Translations under genes and position numbers: made by a program
The notes under the pieces: model-generated
What the model was told of the DNA's origin: nothing
Database searches by the model: none
Seen by the model: the letters and a program-made list of their open reading frames with translations, nothing else
Shown: positions 24,650-31,328 of the stretch, piece by piece
Layout of the letters: each line of letters begins with the position of its first letter
Position numbering within the stretch: position 1 is the first letter of the stretch
From: JASLBX01 sp035762665
GTDB taxonomy: Bacteria; Actinomycetota; Actinomycetes; Jiangellales; Jiangellaceae
DNA length: 64,000 nt
Assembly (NCBI GenBank): GCA_035762665.1
Contig: DASTNZ010000062.1
Span: forward strand, 1-64,000
Direction of reading: 5' to 3'

Positions 24650-25737
24650 CGCCCGACCAGATCACCGCATGGCGGCTGCATCGCGGCGGGCTCAATGCCG
24701 AGCCATGGCCTGATCCAGGCAGCGCCATGCGACGGCTCGGCGCCAACCAGGCCCAGGACTTCGGACCGGCCGTCTGGTCGATCGGCCAGCGCCTACCGTC
24801 GGCCACCGAGGCCGAACTGCTGGCATGGTTCGACGCCGGCAACTTGCTGCGCACACACGTGCTCAGGCCCACTTGGCACTTCGTCCTGCCATCCGAGATC
24901 CGCTGGCTGATCCAGCTCACCGGACCGCGCGTGCACGCCTTCAACGCGTACCACTATCGCCAGACCGAATTGGACGATGCGCTGCTGGGCCGCTGCCACG
25001 ACCTCCTCGGCAACGCGCTCGCCGGTGGGCAAACCATGATCCGCGCCGAACTTGAGGCGGTGCTCGCCGAGGGTGGGATACCTGCGGCCGGAATCCGCCT
25101 CACCTACGTCCTCATGCACGCTGAGCTCGAGCGGCTCATTTGCAGCGGTCCGCGGCGTGGTAAGCAGCAGACTTACGCGTTGCTGACCGAGCGTGCACCT
25201 GACGCAGTCGAACTGACGCCGGACGAAGCGCTTGCCGCACTGACCCGCCGGTACTTCGCCAGCCGGGGGCCGGCATCGGCGAAGGATTTCTCGTGGTGGT
25301 CCAGCCTGACCATGGCCGAGATCCGGCGGGGCATCCAGATCCTCGGGGATGAGCTGCAAAGCCGTGAGGTGGATGGCACCACTTTCTACTGGCACGGCGC
25401 CCTGGAGCCGCCTCCGGCGATGCCGCCCGGCACCGTTCACCTACTCCAGCCGTACGAGGAGTGCGTGGGCTCGTACAGCGAGACAAGGCGCTTGTGGGAT
25501 CCCGCCGGGTACGACCAGAGGCGGCAGCAGCGCTCCACGTACGTCGGCTTGCTGTTGAAGGACGCCCGCATCGCCGGCTTCTGGAAACGGACAATCAAAC
25601 GTGCGGACGTCATCGTGGACGTCCAGCTCTGCGAACCGTTCGACGCGGCGGCGACCAGGTCGCTTCGCGCGGCCGTGGAGGAACACGGCCGTTTCCTCGG
25701 CCGCGACGGCGTTCTCGCCGAGCCGACCTACCTCTAG
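24646..25737 (+). CDS. Winged-helix (HTH_42) DNA glycosylase of the AlkZ/YcaQ superfamily
   Basis: 363 residues. The HTH_42 superfamily includes AlkZ, which unhooks interstrand crosslinks and excises bulky N7-alkylpurines, and E. coli YcaQ. The first domain has NQAQDFGPAVWSIGQRLP, with a Gln35-Ala-Gln37 pair matching the Gln-X-Gln catalytic motif of AlkZ enzymes. Later features are LRTHVLRPTWHFVLPSEIRW and SRGPASAKDFSWWSSL. It starts with GTG overlapping the Fpg-type stop by 4 nt. The coupling makes a DNA-repair role likely; lesion preference is unknown. Confidence 0.85.
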   Translation: MTPDQITAWRLHRGGLNAEPWPDPGSAMRRLGANQAQDFGPAVWSIGQRLPSATEAELLAWFDAGNLLRTHVLRPTWHFVLPSEIRWLIQLTGPRVHAFNAYHYRQTELDDALLGRCHDLLGNALAGGQTMIRAELEAVLAEGGIPAAGIRLTYVLMHAELERLICSGPRRGKQQTYALLTERAPDAVELTPDEALAALTRRYFASRGPASAKDFSWWSSLTMAEIRRGIQILGDELQSREVDGTTFYWHGALEPPPAMPPGTVHLLQPYEECVGSYSETRRLWDPAGYDQRRQQRSTYVGLLLKDARIAGFWKRTIKRADVIVDVQLCEPFDAAATRSLRAAVEEHGRFLGRDGVLAEPTYL

Positions 25738-26183
25738 CTCGAGGTGCTTTGCACGCCGCCTTCGTGGCCGAGCACAGCGACGGCGGCGTCCCAGCGCGCG
25801 ATCTCACAGCCATTCTCGCGTGAGAATTCGGCGTCGATCGGTGCACCGTGCCACTGCCCGGTCACCATCGCGGTCTGCGGGCCACCGTAAATCATCGTGC
25901 ACATCGCGTCCGGCGGAACTGGTTCGAAGATCTCGGGATCGAGGTCGGCCAGCGCATCACATGCGGTCCCTGGATCCGGGTGTGTGCCGCCTGCCGGGTC
26001 GCAGGTCAGCGTCCACTCCTCCGGTGGTGCACCCTCACCCTCGTCCAGCACCACGGTCAACTCCGTCTCCAGCGCCGAAGAGCTCTCGGGGGAAGTCTCT
26101 GTGGTAGCTCCGCCATCGCTATCGTCACCGCAGCCGGCCAACGCAACGATGCCGATCAGTAATGCGAGTACGTGTTTCACCAC
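25734..26183 (-). CDS. SSI-family (subtilisin-inhibitor-like) lipoprotein
   Basis: 149 residues. It starts with GTG at 26183 and has a lipoprotein signal (VKHVLALLIGIVALAGC, lipobox LAGC), an acidic Ser/Thr linker, then an SSI-like domain: LTCDPAGGTHPDPGTACDAL and TMIYGGPQTAMVTGQWHG, ending EFSRENGCEIARWD. The four cysteines that form two disulfides in Streptomyces subtilisin inhibitor are present. It is anchored to the membrane rather than secreted, and may inhibit serine proteases at the cell surface. The start is fixed by the leaderless box. It converges with the glycosylase gene with a 4-nt overlap. Confidence 0.85.
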   Translation of the reverse strand: MVKHVLALLIGIVALAGCGDDSDGGATTETSPESSSALETELTVVLDEGEGAPPEEWTLTCDPAGGTHPDPGTACDALADLDPEIFEPVPPDAMCTMIYGGPQTAMVTGQWHGAPIDAEFSRENGCEIARWDAAVAVLGHEGGVQSTSS

Positions 26184-26189
26184 GGTTGG

Positions 26190-26195
26190 ACGGTA
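26190..26195 (-). promoter_or_regulatory. -10 box of a leaderless transcript (SSI-like lipoprotein)
   Basis: On the minus strand TACCGT ends 6 nt before the GTG at 26183, choosing the first of two adjacent GTG codons. Confidence 0.55.
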
Positions 26196-26307
26196 GCGGG
26201 GGGCCCACGGTTCCGCGACCGAAGGCGGCGGTGAAATCAACGGGTGAAACTCGACACGCCGTCTGCGATTCTCTAGCGAAATCTACGGCCGACGCTAGAC
26301 CGGCCAA

Positions 26308-26313
26308 TAGGCT
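26308..26313 (+). promoter_or_regulatory. -10 box of a leaderless transcript (AAA ATPase)
   Basis: TAGGCT ends 6 nt before the GTG at 26320. Confidence 0.55.
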
Positions 26314-26319
26314 CCGATC

Positions 26320-27504
26320 GTGGACCCGGTGCGGAATCCCTACGCCCCTGGCGCAGGCCAGCGGCCACCGGAGCTTGCCGGGCGTGATCGCGAGCTGGCC
26401 CAGTTCGACGTCGTCCTGGAGCGGATTGCCCGCGGCCGGCCTGAGCGGAGCCTGGTGCTTACCGGGCTCCGCGGCGTCGGCAAGACCGTACTGCTCAATG
26501 CGCTCCGGTCCCAGGCGATCAGCAGGCTCTGGGGGACCGGTAAGATCGAGGCGCGGCCGGAACAGTCGATCCGCCGGCCGCTAGCGAGCGCTTTGCACAT
26601 GGCCGCGCGGGAGCTCACCCCCCGTCACCGCGATCCGGCTCAGGTGGACCAGTTCCTCGGCGTGCTCAAAGCGTTCGCCATCCGATCCTTGGGCGGGAGG
26701 CTGCGGGATCGCTGGCAGCCGGGCATCGACGTGCCTGCGGCCACCGGCCGAGCCGACACGGGTGACATCGAAGTCGACCTAGTGGAATTGCTGGTCGACG
26801 CCGCCGGAGTCGCTCGCGACGTGGGGGTCGGCATCGCGCTATTCGTAGACGAGATGCAAGATATCCCGCCCGCGGACGTCTCCGCGCTGTGCGCCGCCTG
26901 CCACGAGCTTTCGCAGCAGGCGCTGCCGCTCGTGGTGGTCGGCGCTGGCTTGCCGCACCTGCCGGCGGTGCTGTCCGCCTCGAAGTCCTATTCTGAGCGG
27001 CTGTTCCGGTACGTGCGCATCGACAAGCTCGACCGGGCCTCGGCCGATCTCGCCCTCGTGGCCCCGGCTGCGGAGGAGGGCGTGGCGTACGACGACGCCG
27101 CCCTCGATGCCTTGTACGAGGTTACGGAGGGTTACCCGTATTTCGTACAGGCGTATGGCAAAGTCACGTGGGACAACGCGCCGCGCTCTCCAGTGTCGCG
27201 GGCCGATGTCCACGTCGCCGCGCCGGAGGCGGAAGCGGAGCTGGCAGTGGGGTTCTTCGGCTCGCGGTACGAGCGCGCCACGCCCGCCGAGCGCGACTAT
27301 TTGCGGGCGATGGCTGTGCTGTCGGACGAGACCGACGGCCCGGTTCCCACTGCGGCCGTAGCCGAGCACCTTGGCCGCAAGCCGTCGTCACTTTCTCCCG
27401 CTCGCGACTCGTTGATGAAAAAAGGTCTGGTCTACTCGGCGGAACGCGGCACCATCGCCTTCACCGTCCCACATTTCGGCAACTACCTGCGCAAGCACGG
27501 CTGA
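26320..27504 (+). CDS. AAA/ORC-type P-loop ATPase with C-terminal winged helix
   Basis: 394 residues. Walker A is GLRGVGKT (residues 49-56) and Walker B is in GIALFVDEMQDIP. PLVVVGAGLPHLPAVLSASK carries a sensor-1-like position, and VTEGYPYFVQAYG is the ORC/AAA_16 lid motif. The C-terminal AVAEHLGRKPSSLSPARDSL reads as a winged helix. Proteins of this shape are common in actinobacteria and are often annotated only as ATP-binding. A regulatory or DNA-linked role is inferred. No toxin, transposase or phage gene is adjacent. Confidence 0.85.
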   Translation: MDPVRNPYAPGAGQRPPELAGRDRELAQFDVVLERIARGRPERSLVLTGLRGVGKTVLLNALRSQAISRLWGTGKIEARPEQSIRRPLASALHMAARELTPRHRDPAQVDQFLGVLKAFAIRSLGGRLRDRWQPGIDVPAATGRADTGDIEVDLVELLVDAAGVARDVGVGIALFVDEMQDIPPADVSALCAACHELSQQALPLVVVGAGLPHLPAVLSASKSYSERLFRYVRIDKLDRASADLALVAPAAEEGVAYDDAALDALYEVTEGYPYFVQAYGKVTWDNAPRSPVSRADVHVAAPEAEAELAVGFFGSRYERATPAERDYLRAMAVLSDETDGPVPTAAVAEHLGRKPSSLSPARDSLMKKGLVYSAERGTIAFTVPHFGNYLRKHG

Positions 27505-27704
27505 CGTCAGGGCCACCGCAGCTAGCCATCTCTAGCGGTCTCTAGAACCAGAGCTAGACAGTGGTAGACAACCCCCTCTGTGTCGTGACTGGCAGCTGGT
27601 GAACTCGCGCGCATCAGCGTTCTGCCAAAGATGGATGGTTCAAGCCTATTCATCCAGATAAGCCGAACTTATGACTAAAAAGGCGATTGATCAAAGCGAG
27701 GTGT

Positions 27705-27741
27705 GGGGGTGTCATCTGGGCACTCAGGGTTTGACACCCCC
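27705..27741. repeat. 10-bp perfect inverted repeat overlapping a promoter
   Basis: GGGGGTGTCA at 27705-27714 and TGACACCCCC at 27732-27741 are exact reverse complements, 17 nt apart. The right arm contains the -35 hexamer TTGACA (27731-27736) of a promoter whose -10 is probably TACTGG (27755-27760, 18-nt spacer). It could be a regulator site or a hairpin. The remainder of the 295-bp gap before the kinase gene shows no gene. Confidence 0.6.
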
Positions 27742-27760
27742 CCAAAATGGGCACTACTGG
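27731..27760 (+). promoter_or_regulatory. Probable sigma70-type promoter of the RsbW-like gene
   Basis: TTGACA, an 18-nt spacer and TACTGG lie about 40 bp upstream of the GTG at 27800, which has its own GGAGG site. Confidence 0.45.
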
Positions 27761-27799
27761 TGCGGTGAAGCAGCGGCGCGGCCCCCCGGAGGGAGTTTT

Positions 27800-28228
27800 G
27801 TGTTGGGCCAACGGATGGCCACGAGTACTGCGGGGGAACGTACCGCGGAACTTGTTAGTGCGCCGAGCAGTGTGACCGCGGCTCGTCATCTTGTCCGTGA
27901 TGATCTAGTCGCACGGGGACTGCCGAGCCGTGTCGTTGACGATGCGCTCGTCGTAGTGACGGAACTTGTTGGCAACGCGGTTCGGCATGCTCGCCCGCTG
28001 CGCAGCACAAACCGATCTGGCGTGATCATTTTGCGGTGGGACGTCGCCGACGAGCAGGTCCGGATCGATGTCACAGATGGTGGTGGCACGAAGCGGCCGC
28101 ACGTCGAACCCCCGTCACTTGCGGGCACGGGCGGGCGTGGCCTGGCGATCGTCAGCGCAGTGGTCAGCGACTGGGGCGTCACCTCTAATGGTGAGCGAGT
28201 GACGGTTTTCGCCGTCGTTGCGTTCTGA
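27800..28228 (+). CDS. RsbW-like histidine kinase-type ATPase (anti-sigma/regulatory protein)
   Basis: 142 residues of GHKL ATPase. The N-box is VVVTELVGNAVRHARP and the G boxes are RIDVTDGGG and GTGGRGLAIVSAVVSDWGV. It is a stand-alone catalytic domain like RsbW/SpoIIAB, without a sensor or phospho-acceptor domain. Such actinobacterial proteins bind sigma factors or anti-anti-sigma factors, but no partner gene is adjacent. The GTG at 27800 follows CCGGAGGGA; the upstream frame is open but has no start signal. Confidence 0.88.
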   Translation: MLGQRMATSTAGERTAELVSAPSSVTAARHLVRDDLVARGLPSRVVDDALVVVTELVGNAVRHARPLRSTNRSGVIILRWDVADEQVRIDVTDGGGTKRPHVEPPSLAGTGGRGLAIVSAVVSDWGVTSNGERVTVFAVVAF

Positions 28229-28232
28229 GTCG

Positions 28233-28238
28233 TAAGCT
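28233..28238 (+). promoter_or_regulatory. Possible leaderless -10 box (SEC-C gene)
   Basis: TAAGCT ends 8 nt before the GTG at 28247, with no ribosome-binding site. Confidence 0.4.
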
Positions 28239-28246
28239 CGTCTCCC

Positions 28247-29173
28247 GTGAAGGCGAAGACCTCCGCCGACGTGCCCGTTGTCGGCATGCGTGAACCGTGC
28301 CCGTGCGGGTCGGGCAAGCGGTATAAGGCATGTCACGGCAAGCGGGCGAAGGCTCGCTCGACTGCCTATATCAGCCGTCCGTTCGAGGGGCTGCCCGGAG
28401 AGACCGATTGGATCGCGCTGCGCGAGATCGTCTCGGCGGCAACGGCGGTAGTCCGGCTCAGTGGCGATCATGCCGATCGCGCCGTCGTGGTCGCGACCCT
28501 GCTTCCGATGGCATTACCTGGGCTGGTCCGTGACAGCGGGCAGATCATGCTCGGCCTGCAGACCCCCACGTCTACCGGCGACCCCAGCGCAGACCTGGGG
28601 CACGCCCTGGCCACCGCGCTGACCGCTGCACCGGGAACGGCCATCGCGCCTGGAGCTCGGCCCGATGACGCACCGCGACTCCAAGACCTGCTCGACACCA
28701 GCGCACCGTTCGAGGTTCAGGTTCATGAGAACTTCGACTTCTGGCTGGAGCCGGACGGTGAGCCTTCGCCCGACATGCGCGCGTCGATGGAGCGGGCCAA
28801 TGCCGCCGTGCTGCCCACCGCCCGCCTGGTTTCGGTGGAGGCCGCCTACTGGTGCCGGCTTGGTGATCGTGACCAGGTTCGCTGGGTCATGCCGTATGAC
28901 GAGGAACCGCTGTTGGACGGGCTTGCGCGGCTCCACGTGGAAGGTGTCGACGGGCTCGGGGAAGGTACCCGGCTGCTGGGAACCTTCCGGACGCACGGCC
29001 GATTGGTTCCGGTGTGGGACTTGGTCGACGGGACGACGGCCAAAGATGTTGAGCATCCCGCGGCCGAGCTGGCCGAGCGGCTGGCTGCAGCGGTAAAATC
29101 CGGCGGACCATTGACTGCTGACCAACGCCGGGCCCGCGCCGGCCTGGCCAACCGCCAGGTTACGTTGCGCTAG
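28247..29173 (+). CDS. DUF5926 family protein with N-terminal SEC-C zinc motif
   Basis: 308 residues. The SEC-C motif EPCPCGSGKRYKACHG (about residues 17-32) provides the CxC...CH zinc ligands also found at the SecA C-terminus. The remainder matches an actinobacterial family (DFWLEPDGEPSPDMRASMER, LVSVEAAYWCR, GTRLLGTFRTHGRLVPVWDL). Function unknown; SEC-C may mediate protein contact. It lies 18 bp after the RsbW-like gene with its own start signal, and is followed by a large hairpin. Confidence 0.88.
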   Translation: MKAKTSADVPVVGMREPCPCGSGKRYKACHGKRAKARSTAYISRPFEGLPGETDWIALREIVSAATAVVRLSGDHADRAVVVATLLPMALPGLVRDSGQIMLGLQTPTSTGDPSADLGHALATALTAAPGTAIAPGARPDDAPRLQDLLDTSAPFEVQVHENFDFWLEPDGEPSPDMRASMERANAAVLPTARLVSVEAAYWCRLGDRDQVRWVMPYDEEPLLDGLARLHVEGVDGLGEGTRLLGTFRTHGRLVPVWDLVDGTTAKDVEHPAAELAERLAAAVKSGGPLTADQRRARAGLANRQVTLR

Positions 29174-29179
29174 GCGCGC

Positions 29180-29250
29180 ACCTCTAAGGAGAGTAGGCCC
29201 CGGGCGATCGCGACGGGGGAAACGCGACCGGCCGGGGCCTAGGAAGAGGT
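29180..29250. terminator. Bidirectional terminator between convergent genes
   Basis: TAGGCCCCGG (29194-29203) pairs exactly with CCGGGGCCTA (29232-29241). Outer arms ACCTCT and AGAGGT (29180-29185, 29245-29250) extend the fold. It sits between the SEC-C gene and arcA, which converge here. Confidence 0.7.
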
Positions 29251-29307
29251 TACTCATACAAGTACCTCTGATAAAAGTTGTGAGGCGAACTTTTTCTGTG
29301 GTGATTT

Positions 29308-30537
29308 TCACAATCCGGGCATAGCCCCTGAATTGCCCCTATCCCGACTGATCGGACACGACATGCACCGCGGCCCGCCGCGGCCGGAACCTAGCTCGCT
29401 GCCAGGTATGCGGAGCACTTCGATGCCGGCATCCTCCAAACGGGCATTCGTCTCGACGTTGCGCTCGTAGGCGACGGCGAGTCGCGGGCCGATAGCCAAC
29501 GTGTTGTTGCCGTCGTCCCACTGCTCACGCTCAGCCGTGACCGGATGGAGCCCGGTGTCGATGATCCGCAAGGTGTCGATGCCCATCGCCTTCGCGGCCG
29601 CCACCAGGAACGGTTGCGGCTCGGCAACCTCGACGCCCTCCTCGCCAGGGGTGAGGGCGATCGCGACGAGCTCGTGGGCGACGTTCGGGTACATGAGGAC
29701 TGCGTCGAGGTCCACCATTGTGCAGACCGTGTCGAGGTGCATCGTCGCTCGGTCCTGCCTGATCGGCACGGCTAGAACAGTCCGGGCGAGGCCGGCGTCG
29801 AAAACGCGCCTCGAAAGACGTTCGACGCCGGCCGGTGTCGTCCGCTCACCCGTGCCGACGGCCAACACACCTGGAGCGAGTAAGAGCACGTCGCCACCCT
29901 CAAGGGACTCCAGGCCAGAGTCGTAGACGTGCTGCGTTTCCGCGAAGCGGTGGTGGTGGGTGAAGATCGCGCTCGTGAGAGTTGTCTCGCGACGGCGAGC
30001 GGGCATGGCGAGACTGGTGATCGCAACGTGGTCGCCGATCCACACGCTGGAGTCGCGGGTGAACAGCAGGTTGGGCAACGGGTCGATGACGAAGTCGTGC
30101 CGCGCCATTAGCGCGTAGGTAAGGCCACGCCCGTTATGAAGTTCTTCGTGAGCCAGCCCCGCGATGAGCACGCTCGCGAGGTCGTCCGGATGCAGGCTTT
30201 CCAGGTGTGCCCTGAGCACCGACCGGAGGGTGTCGCCGTGGCGTGGATCCTCAAGGACGGCGGCAACGCATTCGTCCCTGGCCACAGGCTCGCGCAGCGT
30301 CTCGGCGAGCAAGTCGGTCAGATAGAGGACTTCGACCCCGTGATCGCGGAGAGTCTGGGCGAACGCGTCGTGTTCCTCCTGGGCCCGTCCGACCCACGGG
30401 ATGCCATCGAACAGGAGCTTGTCATTGTTGCGAGGCGTAAGGCGTTGTAGCTCCGAGCCTGGCCGGTGCAGTAGGACGGTCCTGAGCCGGCCCACTTCCG
30501 AATCGGCGCCAAACCGGCCACTGGTATTCATCTTCAC
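29308..30537 (-). CDS. arcA: Arginine deiminase
   Basis: 409 residues. It hydrolyses L-arginine to citrulline and ammonia. Motifs are PNLLFTRDSSVWIGD, HHHRFAETQHVYD, LEGGDVLLLA, TMHLDTVCTMVD (His/Asp of the active site) and GRGGPRCMSCP with the catalytic Cys391. A short extra tail of 14 residues follows. The GTG start at 30537 has a leaderless -10 box. No arcB, arcC or antiporter gene is nearby, so this is a solitary deiminase rather than a complete ATP-yielding pathway. Confidence 0.95.
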   Translation of the reverse strand: MKMNTSGRFGADSEVGRLRTVLLHRPGSELQRLTPRNNDKLLFDGIPWVGRAQEEHDAFAQTLRDHGVEVLYLTDLLAETLREPVARDECVAAVLEDPRHGDTLRSVLRAHLESLHPDDLASVLIAGLAHEELHNGRGLTYALMARHDFVIDPLPNLLFTRDSSVWIGDHVAITSLAMPARRRETTLTSAIFTHHHRFAETQHVYDSGLESLEGGDVLLLAPGVLAVGTGERTTPAGVERLSRRVFDAGLARTVLAVPIRQDRATMHLDTVCTMVDLDAVLMYPNVAHELVAIALTPGEEGVEVAEPQPFLVAAAKAMGIDTLRIIDTGLHPVTAEREQWDDGNNTLAIGPRLAVAYERNVETNARLEDAGIEVLRIPGSELGSGRGGPRCMSCPISRDRGNSGAMPGL

Positions 30538-30543
30538 GTAGCG

Positions 30544-30549
30544 AGGGTA
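30544..30549 (-). promoter_or_regulatory. -10 box of a leaderless transcript (arcA)
   Basis: On the minus strand TACCCT ends 6 nt before the GTG at 30537. Confidence 0.55.
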
Positions 30550-30581
30550 CGGCGGACCGTGTCAAATACGACCTGGATCGG

Positions 30582-30587
30582 TATGGT
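30582..30587 (+). promoter_or_regulatory. -10 box of a leaderless transcript (GT2 gene)
   Basis: TATGGT ends 6 nt before the GTG at 30594; arcA is divergent 56 bp away. Confidence 0.55.
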
Positions 30588-30593
30588 CGCGGC

Positions 30594-31328
30594 GTGACCG
30601 ACAATCGGGTTGCCGTTGTCATACCGGCCAAGGACGAGCAGCGCAGGATCTCCGCTACCGTGTCGGCGGCCTTGACGCTGCCGAACGTTGATCTCGTTCT
30701 CGTCGTCGACGATGGCTCGACGGACCGAACAGCCGCTGCGGCATCAGGTGCCGGGGCCACGGTGGTGCAGCACTCCCGGAATCGGGGCAAGGCGGCCGCG
30801 ATGGAAACCGGCGCTGCCGCTATCCGGCTCATCGAGGCACGTGAGGGTGGCCAGCCACGCGCAATGCTGTTCCTGGACGCCGACCTTGAAGACAGCGCGG
30901 CCAAGGCCGGACCGCTCATCGAGCCGATCCTGGCCGGTGAGGTTGACATGACGATCGCCACCTTGCCGGCTCAGCGAACCGAAGGTGGTGGCCGGGGGTT
31001 CGTGGTCAATCTGGCGCGCGGCGGTATCGAGCAGGCGACCGGGTGGCGCCCGGTGCAGCCGCTGTCCGGCCAACGGTGCATTACGCGAGCCGCCTTCGAT
31101 GCAGCGCTCCCGCTGGCGTCCGGGTTCGGCGCTGAGGTCGGCCTGACGATCGATCTGCTACGCCAGGGTTACCGGATCCGTGAGATCGAGGTTCCGCTGC
31201 ACCACAGGGTCACCGGGACCGACTGGCATTCGCAGATGCATCGGGGCCGGCAATGGGTGCATGTGTTGCGTGCGTTGGCGATTCGGGGTCTTCGCCCGCA
31301 ACTCGGCGGGCGTGTGCGACAGCGCTGA
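30594..31328 (+). CDS. Family 2 glycosyltransferase
   Basis: 244 residues of GT-A fold. It has VAVVIPAKDEQRRISATVSA, the nucleotide-binding VLVVDDGSTDRT, the metal-binding AMLFLDADLED and a C-terminal IREIEVPLHHRVTGTDW. No membrane segments, so it probably works in the cytosol on an unknown nucleotide-sugar donor. Its last 119 bp overlap, tail to tail, the 3' end of the large membrane-protein gene. Confidence 0.9.
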   Translation: MTDNRVAVVIPAKDEQRRISATVSAALTLPNVDLVLVVDDGSTDRTAAAASGAGATVVQHSRNRGKAAAMETGAAAIRLIEAREGGQPRAMLFLDADLEDSAAKAGPLIEPILAGEVDMTIATLPAQRTEGGGRGFVVNLARGGIEQATGWRPVQPLSGQRCITRAAFDAALPLASGFGAEVGLTIDLLRQGYRIREIEVPLHHRVTGTDWHSQMHRGRQWVHVLRALAIRGLRPQLGGRVRQR

